64,000 bases of DNA from Lapidilactobacillus luobeiensis (GTDB lineage: Bacteria > Bacillota > Bacilli > Lactobacillales > Lactobacillaceae), in the NCBI RefSeq assembly GCF_024345205.1, contig NZ_BROC01000013.1, forward strand, positions 1 to 64,000, given 5' to 3'. Under the pieces are notes generated by a model. That model saw only the letters and a list, made by a program, of their open reading frames with translations. It was not told where the DNA came from and ran no database searches. Of the stretch, positions 38,221 to 47,214 are shown piece by piece. A program made the translations under genes and the position numbers. Numbering within the stretch: the first letter of the stretch is position 1; each line of letters opens with the position of its first letter.

Positions 38221-38500
38221 AGTGTGGGCCAAAACGGGTTAGCTCCTGAGCAGTAGTCTAGCAAAAGTAGGTTGCGCTACGCGTGGCATTGGTGGATGGC
38301 AGATGTGGTCGGGCTCCAGGTCGGGCTGGGGGTGGTGGAACGCTGCGGGCACGACTTGAAGCTTTTCGGAAGACCACCGAAAATCTTCAAGCTCGGCCTT
38401 ATTGTAGGCGATAAATCGCCAACAATAATATCGCGGCTGACTCACCCCCAGCCCGACCTTCCGCCAACAAACGAACGGACCACCAACGCCATGCTCCGCT
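38221..38500. repeat. Giant nested palindrome joined to a reversed repeat fragment
   Basis: 38221-38280 matches the reversed 3' arm of the 120-bp repeat (AGTGTGGGCC...ACGGGTTAGCTCCTGAGCA...CTAGCA). Next to it is a far larger palindrome: GCGTGGCATTGGTGG (38281-38295) mirrors CCACCAACGCCATGC near 38480-38494; GGTCGGGCTGGGGGTG (38319-38334) mirrors 38443-38458 perfectly over 16 bp; CTTGAAGCTTTTCGG mirrors CCGAAAATCTTCAAG in 14 of 15 positions; and ATTGT-GGCGAT / ATCGCC-ACAAT forms a side hairpin. Non-coding. Confidence 0.75.
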
Positions 38501-38601
38501 CCAGCCGCTCAACGTTTTAGCAGTCGTTTGAGCACTCACGCCGACTGGCAAACTATGGCCAATTGATGGAGAACCACGCAATTGACGACCGTGGTTAGTG
38601 G

Positions 38602-38790
38602 TATAATCTTTAAATTGGTGACGCCAGCACAGTCTAACTGATGAACAAACCTAGTTCTCGGTGAATCGACAGAATTGAACGGTCTTTACCCATGATTGTC
38701 TAGGGAGCAGTAAAGATGTCCAACCCACTTGATGATCCCAGCGTTGCAGATGCCCATACCAACAGATTGCGTTCACCGTTGAGAAATAGC
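38602..38790 (+). ncRNA. Candidate structured RNA (6S-like shape)
   Basis: TATAAT (38602-38607) would start a transcript near 38614. GGTGACGC (38617-38624) pairs with GCGTTCACC (38769-38777, one bulged T), closing a ~160-nt element. An inner stem TCTTTAC (38683-38689) / GTAAAGA (38710-38716) sits at the far end, leaving a long, weakly paired middle. The overall rod with a central bubble is reminiscent of 6S RNA, but no consensus was checked and the -35 (TTGACG, 14 bp away) is poorly spaced. Confidence 0.3.
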
Positions 38791-38825
38791 ATGAATGATT
38801 CAAGCTAAGGCTATTTCAGCAGCGA

Positions 38826-39131
38826 TCACTGGTTCTGATGTTGGAAATAGGCATCGACGATTTCCTTGATCTTGTCAACCTGACCAGTAACGAACAACGT
38901 CGCCGGTACTTTGATTTCAGGAAGTTGCTTCTTGTTGTCGAAGTTGGCGATTTGGTCAGGGACGACTAAGGCATCTAACGATTCCGCTGTATCGGGATCG
39001 AAACCGATCTCATACTCATCATCGAATACTTGATGGAGCTCTTGACTCAGTTTCTTATCGAATGGACTGGCGAGATTGGCGTAACCCAGTGATTGGTAAC
39101 TCGCGTATAAGACAAAAACAATTTTTTTCAT
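38826..39131 (-). CDS. Small hypothetical protein
   Basis: A 101-aa protein that I do not recognise. It starts MKKIVFVLYASYQSLGYANL, a beta-strand then glycine-containing turn as in small alpha/beta folds, has a central acidic segment (DDEYEIGFDPDTAESLDALV) and a predicted C-terminal helix. No signal peptide. AAGGAG nine bases before the ATG supports translation. It is divergent from the broken Rgg-type regulator; Rgg regulators often control a neighbouring gene, so it may be the former target. Confidence 0.65.
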   Translation of the reverse strand: MKKIVFVLYASYQSLGYANLASPFDKKLSQELHQVFDDEYEIGFDPDTAESLDALVVPDQIANFDNKKQLPEIKVPATLFVTGQVDKIKEIVDAYFQHQNQ

Positions 39132-39336
39132 TTCTTTCTGCTCCTTGCTTGATTTTTGACCCTAACAGCTACGCGAAGCGGGCTGGGATAACAATGGTAG
39201 CGCTTGAATGACTGCTTAGCTTCTCGTATACTGATCATATAACCATCACAAATTATAGCATGCGGATTTGCGAAGCTTTGGATTTGTTAAGTCTTTTGAC
39301 ATGGAATGGCGTTTCGGGTAACTAGAGGGGAAGGCA

Positions 39337-40250
39337 ATGATCATGACTCATGGTGAATTGATCAAAAAACTTCGGGTTGAACGTGGGCTCACCCAAGCAG
39401 AACTGGCTGAAGGGATTTGCAGTCGGACGACATTATCTGTTTTCGAAAATAATGGGACGTACCTTAGCGCCGAGATCCTATTCAAATATTTAGACCGTTT
39501 AAATGTCCTGCCCAATGAATATATGGCAATGATCGCGGCCAATGATCAAGTTGGCCTGCCTGAGCTTCCCGCTAATAAAGACTATCTGCTCCGGAAAATC
39601 GAGAGTTTGATCTATCAAGGGAAAAGCTTATCCCTACATGAATCTATTAGGGGATTTTACGCGGCGTACGCCGCTGATCATGATGTCTTTTACCTATACT
39701 TATTGATCCAAATCGAAGGCGCACGTTCATTGCAAGTAACTGGCCGGGTACAGCTCAATCCAGAGCTGATTGCTGATGCGAAATCATATTTAACGCGGAG
39801 CGAGAGTTTTCACAGCTTTGACCTGTTGCTCTTTACCAGCGTCTTGCACACTTACACAGCCGAACAACAAGCGGAGTATTATTCGCAGATCATCACGAAA
39901 CGACTGCTCAACGCCTACGATCGCCCTGAATATAGCGCCTAACCAAATTTATCATTCGAGCAATCACGTTGCGTCTGGGCAATCAGGATTATGAACGGGC
40001 TAAACAATATTTAGGTGACTTACGGGAAATCACCAGACGATTCCCCGACATGGACTGTCACTTACTTTTTATGATTCTCGATGAAAAGTTAAATCAAGGC
40101 AATCAGCAGTTGGCCCAACAACATTTTGAGACACTAAGAATGATCGCAGTTAATGATCAACTTGATCCTGATATAGAGATTATTGGCTACTTACTTAACA
40201 ATGATGGGTCCAGTGATGAATCGAACAGGTGCTGTTCCGTCTTCAACTAG
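39337..40250 (+). pseudogene. Rgg/GadR/MutR-type regulator, frameshifted
   Basis: The first 201 codons (39337-39942) encode an XRE helix-turn-helix (LIKKLRVERGLTQAELAEGI, SRTTLSVFENN) and the start of a helical repeat domain. After the stop TAA at 39940, the frame shifted by one base continues the domain to 40250 (LGNQDYERAKQYLGDLREI...). The intact family is about 280-300 aa, and the two parts together give about that. The downstream frame is open only from 39936, so one indel close to 39936-39942 explains it. No ribosomal slippage heptamer lies before the stop. It may be a true mutation or an assembly error. Confidence 0.8.
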
Positions 40251-40381
40251 AGCGTCTTTTGTTTTAAGCCGCCAACTCAGATCAGCTTAGCTGCGAAGGA
40301 TCCCTGATATTTTTTTTGGAAAAATTTCCTAGATTTTATTTTGTGCGACGATTTCATCGGGATTCGTGGGAAAAGGTCTTA
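40251..40381. other. Non-coding stretch before the second repeat array
   Basis: AT-rich, with a T-run at about 40310. No gene and no clear terminator stem seen. Confidence 0.4.
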
Positions 40382-40813
40382 TTGCGGCTTAGTCAATCTG
40401 ATAAATTAATGCTCACGGTCTAACCGCACCTCTCTTTTGAAACGTGCTCGCTGGCCCAGCTCCCTGCGCTTAGCTACGCAATTGTTTCGGAAGCAAAGTG
40501 CGGCTTCCAAACCAATTGCTAGGCTAATGCTCGGGAGCTACCCCGTTGTGCGCTGTATTTTAATTTGAAACGTGCTGTGCACAACTGACTTCTGTGCTTA
40601 GCTACGCAATTGTTTCGGAAGCAAAGTGCGGCTTCCAAACCAATTGCTAGGCTAATGCTCGGGAGCTACCCCGTTGTGCGCTGTATTTTAATTTGAAACG
40701 TGCTGTGCACAACTGACTTCTGTGCTTAGCTACGCAATTGTTTCGGAAGCAAAGTACGGCTTCCAAACCAATTGCTAGGCTAATGCTCGAAGTCAACCCG
40801 TTGTGCACAGCAC
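40382..40813. repeat. Second tandem palindrome array (one partial and three full units)
   Basis: A right-half fragment (40382-40436) is followed by units at 40437-40562, 40565-40692 and 40693-40813, each beginning TTGAAACGTGCT, spaced 128 bp. The central block CTTAGCTACGCAATTG...CAATTGCTAGGCTAATGCTC is shared with the third unit of the 7165 array. The middle unit has the left arm of the last unit (TGTGCACAACTGACTT) and the right arm of the first (GGGAGCTACCCCGTTGTGCGCTG), so it is a recombinant. Non-coding; lies between the broken regulator and ddl. Confidence 0.9.
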
Positions 40814-40952
40814 TCTTTATATTTTTTGCTTTCTTTTCTGGTACTTTTCTTTTATACTTAAGGCTTGAGAATCAGATTAGCTGTATTCTGGCGGAAGCTT
40901 CTGCTGGGGGCAAGCTTGAATTTGGGTGGAACCAAAAGGAGGACAATAAGAT

Positions 40953-42047
40953 ATGAAACTTTACCTCATGTATGGTGGTCGGACTGTTGAGCACGATGTG
41001 ACTGTCATGAGTACCCGATCTGCGTTGAGTGCGGTCGATTACCAAAAGTACGAGGTTATTCCGATTTATATCACGCGTCAAGGTTTGTTTTTGAAGGGGT
41101 TGACCCTCACCGCACCGGTCGCGGCTGAGACTGCATTGAAACTTGATGCGGCTGAGCAAGCGGCATGGCGCCCTGAGCCGGACCACTCTTTAGGTACTAA
41201 GTTTGATTTTGCTGAGTTGGCTGGACAAAAAGATTGTGTTGTTTTTCCAATGATCCACGGAACTTGGGGTGAAGACGGCACGATCCAAGGTTTGCTAGAA
41301 GTTTTGGATGTGCCTTATGTTGGCTCTGGTATTTGTGCGTCAGCAGTGGGCATGGACAAGATCATGGCCAAAATCGTCTTTGATGAATATCAGATCCCGC
41401 AAGTGCCATATCTTTCGGTCTTGGCGGTTCACTATCGTGACGCGGACAAAGCGGCGCAGATCCGGGAACAGATCGCAACAGAAATGGGTTTCCCAGTTTA
41501 TGTCAAAGCAGCGAACGCAGGCTCTAGTATTGGCGTCAGCAAGGCCGAAAGTAGCGAAGAATTGGTTGGCTGCTTAGCTGATGCTTTCACCTACGATGAT
41601 CGGGTCGTGGTCGAAAAGGCTGTGCCGAAAGCGCGGGAATTAGCGGTCAGCCTGTTAGGAAACGATGATCCTAAGGCGTCGATTGCGGGTGAGATCGGGA
41701 AGAAACAAGACTTCTATGATTATGAATCGAAGTTTATCGATGGCTCGACTAAGTTGATCATTCCAGCGCCGATCACGGCGGAACAATTGGCTGAAGTTCA
41801 GAAGTACGCGGTAATGGCTTTTAACGCAGTCGGCGCGGCGGGCTTGACTCGAGCTGATTTCTTCCTTGATCGTGATGGTCAAGTTTGGTTGAATGAGATC
41901 CAGACGATGCCTGGTTTTACACAATTTTCGATGTATCCCTTCTTGTGGCAAGCGAGCGGTGTCCCTTACCCAGAATTGATCGATCAATTGATCCAGCTCG
42001 GTCTACAACGTTACGCCAGCAAGAAGCAGACTGTCGCGAATAAATAG
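40953..42047 (+). CDS. ddl: D-alanine--D-alanine/D-lactate ligase, D-Lac type
   Basis: ATP-grasp ligase that makes the terminal dipeptide or depsipeptide of the cell-wall precursor; 364 aa. Family motifs are YGGRTVEHDVTVMST, FPMIHGTWGEDGTIQG, KAANAGSSIGVSKA and LNEIQTMPGFTQFSMYP. In FYDYESKF the last residue is Phe261 (TTT, 41733-41735), where strict D-Ala-D-Ala ligases have Tyr (Tyr216 in E. coli DdlB). Phe here is the signature of D-Ala-D-Lac ligases of vancomycin-resistant lactobacilli and Leuconostoc. ATG follows AAAAGGAGGA. murF follows. Confidence 0.95.
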   Translation: MKLYLMYGGRTVEHDVTVMSTRSALSAVDYQKYEVIPIYITRQGLFLKGLTLTAPVAAETALKLDAAEQAAWRPEPDHSLGTKFDFAELAGQKDCVVFPMIHGTWGEDGTIQGLLEVLDVPYVGSGICASAVGMDKIMAKIVFDEYQIPQVPYLSVLAVHYRDADKAAQIREQIATEMGFPVYVKAANAGSSIGVSKAESSEELVGCLADAFTYDDRVVVEKAVPKARELAVSLLGNDDPKASIAGEIGKKQDFYDYESKFIDGSTKLIIPAPITAEQLAEVQKYAVMAFNAVGAAGLTRADFFLDRDGQVWLNEIQTMPGFTQFSMYPFLWQASGVPYPELIDQLIQLGLQRYASKKQTVANK

Positions 42048-42125
42048 TTTTATTGCTCAAGGTCTGCTGCTTTTGATTGGCAAGATTTAAAATATGAGGT
42101 TTGAATTGAGAGGTTCCTGGCATAA

Positions 42126-43499
42126 ATGAAAATGACATTATCTGAGATCGTTCAGGCAATTGGGCTGGATGTTTCAGAAACTCAACAGTATCAATATCAA
42201 AACACAGTCGTGACGAGTATTTGTATTGATAGTCGTCAAGCGCGTCCCGGTAGTTTATTTGTTCCCTTGATCGATCAGCGAGATGGACATGATTTTGTGG
42301 AACAAGCAAAAGCAGCTGGAGCAGTCGCAACTTTCTGGCAGGCAGGTCATTCTGGGCGGCCGACAGATCTTCAAGTGATCGAGGTCACTGAAGTTTTACC
42401 AGCCTTGCAGAAATTGGCTCGCTATTATTTATTGAAAGTCAATCCGAAAGTGGTCGCGATCACTGGTAGTAATGGTAAAACGACGACGAAAGATATGATC
42501 GCGGCGATTTTAGCAAAGCAGCATAATACGGCAAAGACCCAAGCAAATTTCAATAATGAGATCGGAGTGCCTTTAACGATCCTCAGCATGGAGACGAATA
42601 CGGAGGTATTGGTCGTCGAAATGGGCATGGATCGACCGGGACAACTGAAGTTTCTTAGTAACTTGGTGCAACCTGATGTGGCGGTGATCACCATGATCGG
42701 GGAGGCTCATATTGAATTCTTTGGGACTCGGGCCAAAATCGCTGATGCTAAAATGGAGATCACCGATGGTTTGAAAGAGGATGGGTTACTGATCGTCAAT
42801 GGTGATGAACCTCTTTTGACCGCGCGTTCTGCGGACTTTGGACCGCGTACATTCGGTTTCAAGGAAGAAAATTATCTGTATCCAACGGCGATGACTTTAA
42901 CTAAGAATCATAGCGAGTTTTCTGTGAATCGCTGGCCAGAAGTGACGTTTACGGTACCGATGATCGGTGAGTTCAATGTTTTGAATGCCTTGGCCGCTTT
43001 GTTAGTCGGCCGTCATTATCATGTTACGCCAGAACAAATGGCTCAGGCCTTGGCGCATTTTCAACCGACTGAGAACCGGACTCAATGGTTGACTGGAGAT
43101 GCTGGTGAAGAGATCTTGAGCGATGTTTACAATTCAAATCCGACAGCAGCCCGAGAAGTGCTTGAAAGTTTTGTCAAGGTCGCGACGAAGGGTCGTCATG
43201 TGGCCGTCTTAGGTGATATGCTGGAATTGGGCGACCAAGCCGAGAAATTACACGCTGATCTGGCCAGTGAGTTGGATCCGCGTCATATTGAAGAAATTTA
43301 TCTTTATGGTGATCTGATCCAGTCGCTCTATCACCGTTTGCGCGGTGTTTATCCCGCGGAAAAGTTACATTACTATCCATTGGGGCAACAGGCCGCGTTG
43401 ATCGCCGATCTAAAGAATGATCTTCATTATGGTGATATGGTCTTGCTCAAAGGTAGCAACGGAATGAAATTAAAACAAGTCGTTCAAGCTTTGCTGTGA
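42126..43499 (+). CDS. murF: UDP-N-acetylmuramoyl-tripeptide--D-alanyl-D-alanine ligase
   Basis: Adds the terminal D-Ala-D-Ala or, as expected here, D-Ala-D-Lac to the UDP-MurNAc tripeptide; 457 aa. The Mur ligase P-loop is ITGSNGKTTTKD at about residues 113-124, followed by NNEIGVPLTIL and the C-terminal YNSNPTAAREVLESF. It begins 78 bp after ddl in the common ddl-murF order. A terminator at 43639-43674 comes only after a palindromic repeat unit. Confidence 0.96.
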   Translation: MKMTLSEIVQAIGLDVSETQQYQYQNTVVTSICIDSRQARPGSLFVPLIDQRDGHDFVEQAKAAGAVATFWQAGHSGRPTDLQVIEVTEVLPALQKLARYYLLKVNPKVVAITGSNGKTTTKDMIAAILAKQHNTAKTQANFNNEIGVPLTILSMETNTEVLVVEMGMDRPGQLKFLSNLVQPDVAVITMIGEAHIEFFGTRAKIADAKMEITDGLKEDGLLIVNGDEPLLTARSADFGPRTFGFKEENYLYPTAMTLTKNHSEFSVNRWPEVTFTVPMIGEFNVLNALAALLVGRHYHVTPEQMAQALAHFQPTENRTQWLTGDAGEEILSDVYNSNPTAAREVLESFVKVATKGRHVAVLGDMLELGDQAEKLHADLASELDPRHIEEIYLYGDLIQSLYHRLRGVYPAEKLHYYPLGQQAALIADLKNDLHYGDMVLLKGSNGMKLKQVVQALL

Positions 43500-43510
43500 T
43501 ATCAAATCAG

Positions 43511-43632
43511 AGTGTGAGTCGACCTGGTCAGCTCCTGAGTATTAACCTAGCAATTGTTTTGGAAGCGCACCTTGCTTCCGGAACAATTGCGTAGTTAAGC
43601 GCAACAGCCAATCCTCGCGTAGCACGGTTCAA
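43511..43632. repeat. Solo copy of the 120-bp palindrome, reversed
   Basis: The reverse complement of this stretch reads as a full unit: TTGAACCGTGCT..., TTGCGCTTAACTACGCAATTGTT, CCGGAAGC, CAATTGCTAGGTTAA, ending with CTCACAC. It lies between the murF stop and the murF terminator, so it is probably in the 3' end of the ddl-murF mRNA. Confidence 0.82.
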
Positions 43633-43638
43633 AAGAAA

Positions 43639-43674
43639 AGTCAGAAAGAAGCGTCAATCTTTCTGGCTTTTTTC
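43639..43674 (+). terminator. murF terminator
   Basis: AGTCAGAAAG (43639-43648) pairs with CTTTCTGGCT (43659-43668, one G-T pair), then TTTTTT. From here to cshA (43887) the sequence is AT-rich with no gene. Confidence 0.82.
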
Positions 43675-43886
43675 ATTTTTTCATGGGTATCCCAGTTTCT
43701 ACCTAACTTTTTTCTGAAAACAAACAGCTTACTTCCTTGTGGTTTCCAAATGAAAATGGTAAGATATGTAGAACACTGATTAGAACAGTGTGATTGAAAA
43801 AAGTGATTACAAACAGTTATGAAAGTTGAACGGATGTCTCCTGCTGTGATGTGATTGTTTTTTTCGAATCCAGAGGAGGACATTTT

Positions 43887-45428
43887 TTGAAATTTTCAGA
43901 ACTTAATTTAGAACCAGATCTATTAGAGGCCGTTGAACGCGCTGGCTTTACCGAAGCAACACCGATCCAAGCTGAAACCATTCCCTTGGTCTTAGCTGGT
44001 GATGATGTTTTGGGCCAGGCTCAAACTGGTACCGGTAAAACGGCAGCGTTCGGCTTGCCATCATTGCAACACGTTGACATGAATGACCCGCAGATCCAAA
44101 CCTTGATCATTTCCCCGACTCGGGAATTGGCGATCCAAACACAGGAAGAAATGCAGCGTTTAGGCGCGGCCAAACATGTCAAGGTGCAAGTCGTTTATGG
44201 TGGTTCCGATATCAGCCGGCAAATTCGTAATTTGAAGAAGAAGCCACAGATTTTAGTAGGAACTCCTGGTCGTTTGCTTGATCACATCAATCGTCACACC
44301 GCTAAACTTGATGGCATCAAGACCATCATTTTGGACGAGGCTGATGAAATGTTGGATATGGGCTTCGTCGAAGACATTGAAAGCATTTTGAGTCATGTGC
44401 CTAATCAACATCAGACTTTACTTTTTTCAGCGACCATGCCGAAACAGATCATGGGCATCGCTGAACGCTTTATGCACGATCCGAAAATCATTAAGATCAA
44501 ATCAAAGGAATTGACTGCTGATTTGATCGATCAATATTACATCCGTTCAAAAGAATTCGAGCGTTTCGATATGATGACGCGCCTCTTCGATGTTCAAAAC
44601 CCTAAACTGGCCCTGATCTTCGGTCGCACGAAACGTCGTGTTGATGAGTTGACTAAGGGTTTACAGGCTCGTGGTTACAAGGCCGAAGGGATCCATGGTG
44701 ATCTGACTCAACAAAAACGGATGAGCGTTTTACGCGAATTCAAAAATGGCGAACTACAATTTTTAGTTGCCACGGACGTTGCTGCCCGTGGTTTGGATAT
44801 TTCCGGAGTTACTCATGTTTATAACTATGATATCCCCCAGGATCCTGATGGCTATGTCCATCGGATCGGGCGGACTGGTCGTGCCGGAGCGGCTGGGGTT
44901 TCTGTAACTTTTGTTGCCGGCAACGAGATGGGCTATCTTCATGCGATCGAAGACTTGACTCGGGTACGGATGACACCGTTGAAACCAGCAACTGCTAAAG
45001 AGGCATTCCGCGGTCAACTTCACGCGGCTTATGCGGAAGTTGAACATTTGATCAATGATTCTGATTTGGAACGTTTTGCTGGCCCGGCGCAAGAGTTATT
45101 GGAAAAATATACGCCAGAGCAGATCGCAGCCGCTTTATTACGGGCTCAGGTCAAGGATCCAAGTCAAGTTCCTGTTCATATCGCACCAGAACGGCCCTTG
45201 CCTTCACGGAAGGTCTCAAAGCCACATTATGGTAACAAGCGTGGCGGGGGTTCTCATTCTGGTTATAATCGCCGGAGTGATCGCAGTCATGGTGATCGTG
45301 ATCGTTCGCGTGGAGATCGTGGTGGCGATTCACATGGTCGTCGTTCCGGTAATGGCGGAGGGCGCCGTCAAGGTAACAATAATGGCGGCAAACGTAACTT
45401 TAGTATTCGTAAGAATCCAACTGCATAA
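43887..45428 (+). CDS. cshA: DEAD-box ATP-dependent RNA helicase (CshA type)
   Basis: A 513-aa RNA helicase of the degradosome/ribosome-assembly kind. Motifs: Q motif (PIQAETIPL), AQTGTGKT, PTRELAIQ, DEAD within LDEADEMLDMGF, SAT (LFSATMP) and HRIGRTGRAG. The tail after residue 430 is basic and rich in Gly, Arg, Ser and Asn with RGGG and RSDRSHGDRDR, an RNA-binding tail. AGGAGG (43874-43879) seven bases before TTG 43887 defines the start and yields MKFSELNLEPDLL. Terminator at 45472-45502. Confidence 0.95.
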   Translation: MKFSELNLEPDLLEAVERAGFTEATPIQAETIPLVLAGDDVLGQAQTGTGKTAAFGLPSLQHVDMNDPQIQTLIISPTRELAIQTQEEMQRLGAAKHVKVQVVYGGSDISRQIRNLKKKPQILVGTPGRLLDHINRHTAKLDGIKTIILDEADEMLDMGFVEDIESILSHVPNQHQTLLFSATMPKQIMGIAERFMHDPKIIKIKSKELTADLIDQYYIRSKEFERFDMMTRLFDVQNPKLALIFGRTKRRVDELTKGLQARGYKAEGIHGDLTQQKRMSVLREFKNGELQFLVATDVAARGLDISGVTHVYNYDIPQDPDGYVHRIGRTGRAGAAGVSVTFVAGNEMGYLHAIEDLTRVRMTPLKPATAKEAFRGQLHAAYAEVEHLINDSDLERFAGPAQELLEKYTPEQIAAALLRAQVKDPSQVPVHIAPERPLPSRKVSKPHYGNKRGGGSHSGYNRRSDRSHGDRDRSRGDRGGDSHGRRSGNGGGRRQGNNNGGKRNFSIRKNPTA

Positions 45429-45471
45429 TATTTCGCCAAGCCATCTGATTTGGATCAGAGCGGCACTGATT

Positions 45472-45502
45472 AAAGACCTGACTGGGTTCGGGTCTTTTTT
45501 TG
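45472..45502 (+). terminator. cshA terminator
   Basis: AAAGACC pairs with GGTCTTT, loop of about 11 nt, followed by TTTT. The 209 bp to acpS hold a TATAAT box near 45582 and no other gene. Confidence 0.75.
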
Positions 45503-45711
45503 TTGGAATATTTCGCATTTTAGCATGAATCATTCTCATCTTACTTTTCTTTTAGATGAATCAAGTTAATGTTGATCAATGGTATAATAAAACAGAACGA
45601 TCAGTGGCTTTTGGCGACTGTTAGTAAAAACTTTGACGACTTGCGCGCTGATCAAATCATTCGCTTTTTGAAATCAGTGTGGTTAAACTAACGGGGAAGG
45701 TGGCGATCGAG

Positions 45712-46065
45712 ATGATTGCAGGATTAGGTGTAGATATTACAGAGATCGACCGGATCGCAACGGCTGTTGCGCATAATCCCAACTTTGTGGATAAGGTGTT
45801 GACAGCTGCTGAGATCGCTCAGTTTGACGAACTGCAGGGACAACGACAATGGGAGTATTTAGCGGGCCGTTTTTCGGCCAAGGAATCATTCTCTAAGGCG
45901 ATGGGCACTGGTCTGGGGAAGGTCAAGTTGCACGAGATCACGATCATCAATGATGCCTTAGGCAAACCTTGGATCAGCCAGCATCCTTTTGCGGGGCGTG
46001 CTTTGGTTTCGATCTCCCACACCGCGACGTTAGTATTGACAGAAGTTATTTTGGAAGAAGAATAG
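45712..46065 (+). CDS. acpS: Holo-[acyl-carrier-protein] synthase
   Basis: Transfers 4'-phosphopantetheine to apo-ACP for fatty-acid synthesis; 117 aa. Signature GLGVDITEIDRI at the start and GRFSAKESFSKAMGTGL, with the metal-binding Asp and Glu. An earlier frame start at 45679 is not supported; ATG 45712 follows GGGGAAGGTGG. The acpS-alr order is common in Firmicutes, and alr begins 12 bp later. Confidence 0.95.
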   Translation: MIAGLGVDITEIDRIATAVAHNPNFVDKVLTAAEIAQFDELQGQRQWEYLAGRFSAKESFSKAMGTGLGKVKLHEITIINDALGKPWISQHPFAGRALVSISHTATLVLTEVILEEE

Positions 46066-46077
46066 AGAGGTTTTCCA

Positions 46078-47214
46078 GTGCAAACATCATATTTAAGACC
46101 AACATATTTAGAAATCGACCAACAAGCTATTTATGATAATGTCCACCATGAGCGCGAACGCTTGCCCAAATCAAGTCAGTTATTTGCAGTCGTGAAGGCT
46201 GATGCGTATGGCCATGGTTTAGTACCAGTCGCTCGTGTTTGTCGCGCAGCCGGTGCGGCTGGCTTTTGTGTGGCGACCTTGGATGAAGCTTTGGTATTAC
46301 GCGAGGCCCAGATCGTGGAGCCGATCTTGGTATTAGGCGTGACGAGTGTGACAACCGCAGCGATCGCGGCCAGTCAGCATATTTCTTTGACTGTGGCCGA
46401 TCGTGATTGGTTGGTCGCTGTCGCCCAAATTTTGGCGGATAAAACAATGTTACCACCATTGGCCGTGCATCTGGCCACTGATACCGGTATGGGGCGGATC
46501 GGTTTTACCGAACCGACCGAATTGCAAAAAGCAGCGGAATTTGTATTGGCTCACCCAGAAACTTTTGAATTTGAAGGGGTCTTTACTCATTTTGCAACGG
46601 CTGATCAAACGGATCTGACGCACTTTGAACAGCAACAGGCTAAGTTCAAACAAATGATCGCGGCACTTCCGGCTAGACCGCGCTATCTCCACTGCGCGAA
46701 TTCTGCGACGAGTTTGTGGCATGATGAGTTGGTCATGAATATGGTTCGCTTTGGGATCGCACTCTACGGCTTGAATCCCTCGGGGGCCGTGATTCCTGCA
46801 CCATATGCGCTAAAACCAGCGCTGGCCTTATATAGCGAGTTGGTTTTCGTGAAAGAGATCCATCAGGGCGATACAGTCGGTTATGGGGCAACTTATCTAG
46901 CGCCAGCAGATGAATGGCTGGGGACAGTGCCGATCGGCTACGCTGACGGTTGGTTGCGGCGAATGTCCGGAATGGCTGTTTTGATCGAAGGCCAGCGTTG
47001 TCCGATCGTTGGACGGGTCTGTATGGATCAGATCATGGTCAAAATGCCCGAGAAATTTCCCGTTGGCAGTAAAGTGACTTTGATCGGTCGCGATGGTGCT
47101 GATGAGATCACGATCCAAGAGGTGGCGACTTATGCGCAGACGATCCATTACGAAATCGCTTGTGGGCTAGATAATCGGTTGCCCCGACACTATTTGCCCT
47201 TTGATCCAGATTAG
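46078..47214 (+). CDS. alr: Alanine racemase
   Basis: PLP enzyme making D-Ala from L-Ala for the cell wall; 378 aa. PLP lysine K40 in VVKADAYGHG; the C-terminal beta domain carries the catalytic Tyr region VGYGATYLAP and the CMDQIMVKMP segment. GTG 46078 with AGAGAGG upstream. Its D-Ala feeds Ddl and MurF encoded 5 kb upstream. It is followed by mazF without a mazE between. Confidence 0.96.
   Translation: MQTSYLRPTYLEIDQQAIYDNVHHERERLPKSSQLFAVVKADAYGHGLVPVARVCRAAGAAGFCVATLDEALVLREAQIVEPILVLGVTSVTTAAIAASQHISLTVADRDWLVAVAQILADKTMLPPLAVHLATDTGMGRIGFTEPTELQKAAEFVLAHPETFEFEGVFTHFATADQTDLTHFEQQQAKFKQMIAALPARPRYLHCANSATSLWHDELVMNMVRFGIALYGLNPSGAVIPAPYALKPALALYSELVFVKEIHQGDTVGYGATYLAPADEWLGTVPIGYADGWLRRMSGMAVLIEGQRCPIVGRVCMDQIMVKMPEKFPVGSKVTLIGRDGADEITIQEVATYAQTIHYEIACGLDNRLPRHYLPFDPD

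Noticed and set aside
39943-39952. AAATTTA heptamer as a programmed -1 frameshift site in the Rgg gene
   Set aside because: It lies after the stop codon of the first frame, so ribosomes could not use it to bypass that stop.
40738-40956. 72-codon plus-strand frame with a hydrophobic stretch before ddl
   Set aside because: It starts inside a repeat unit and runs through the ddl promoter and ribosome site; no own ribosome site.
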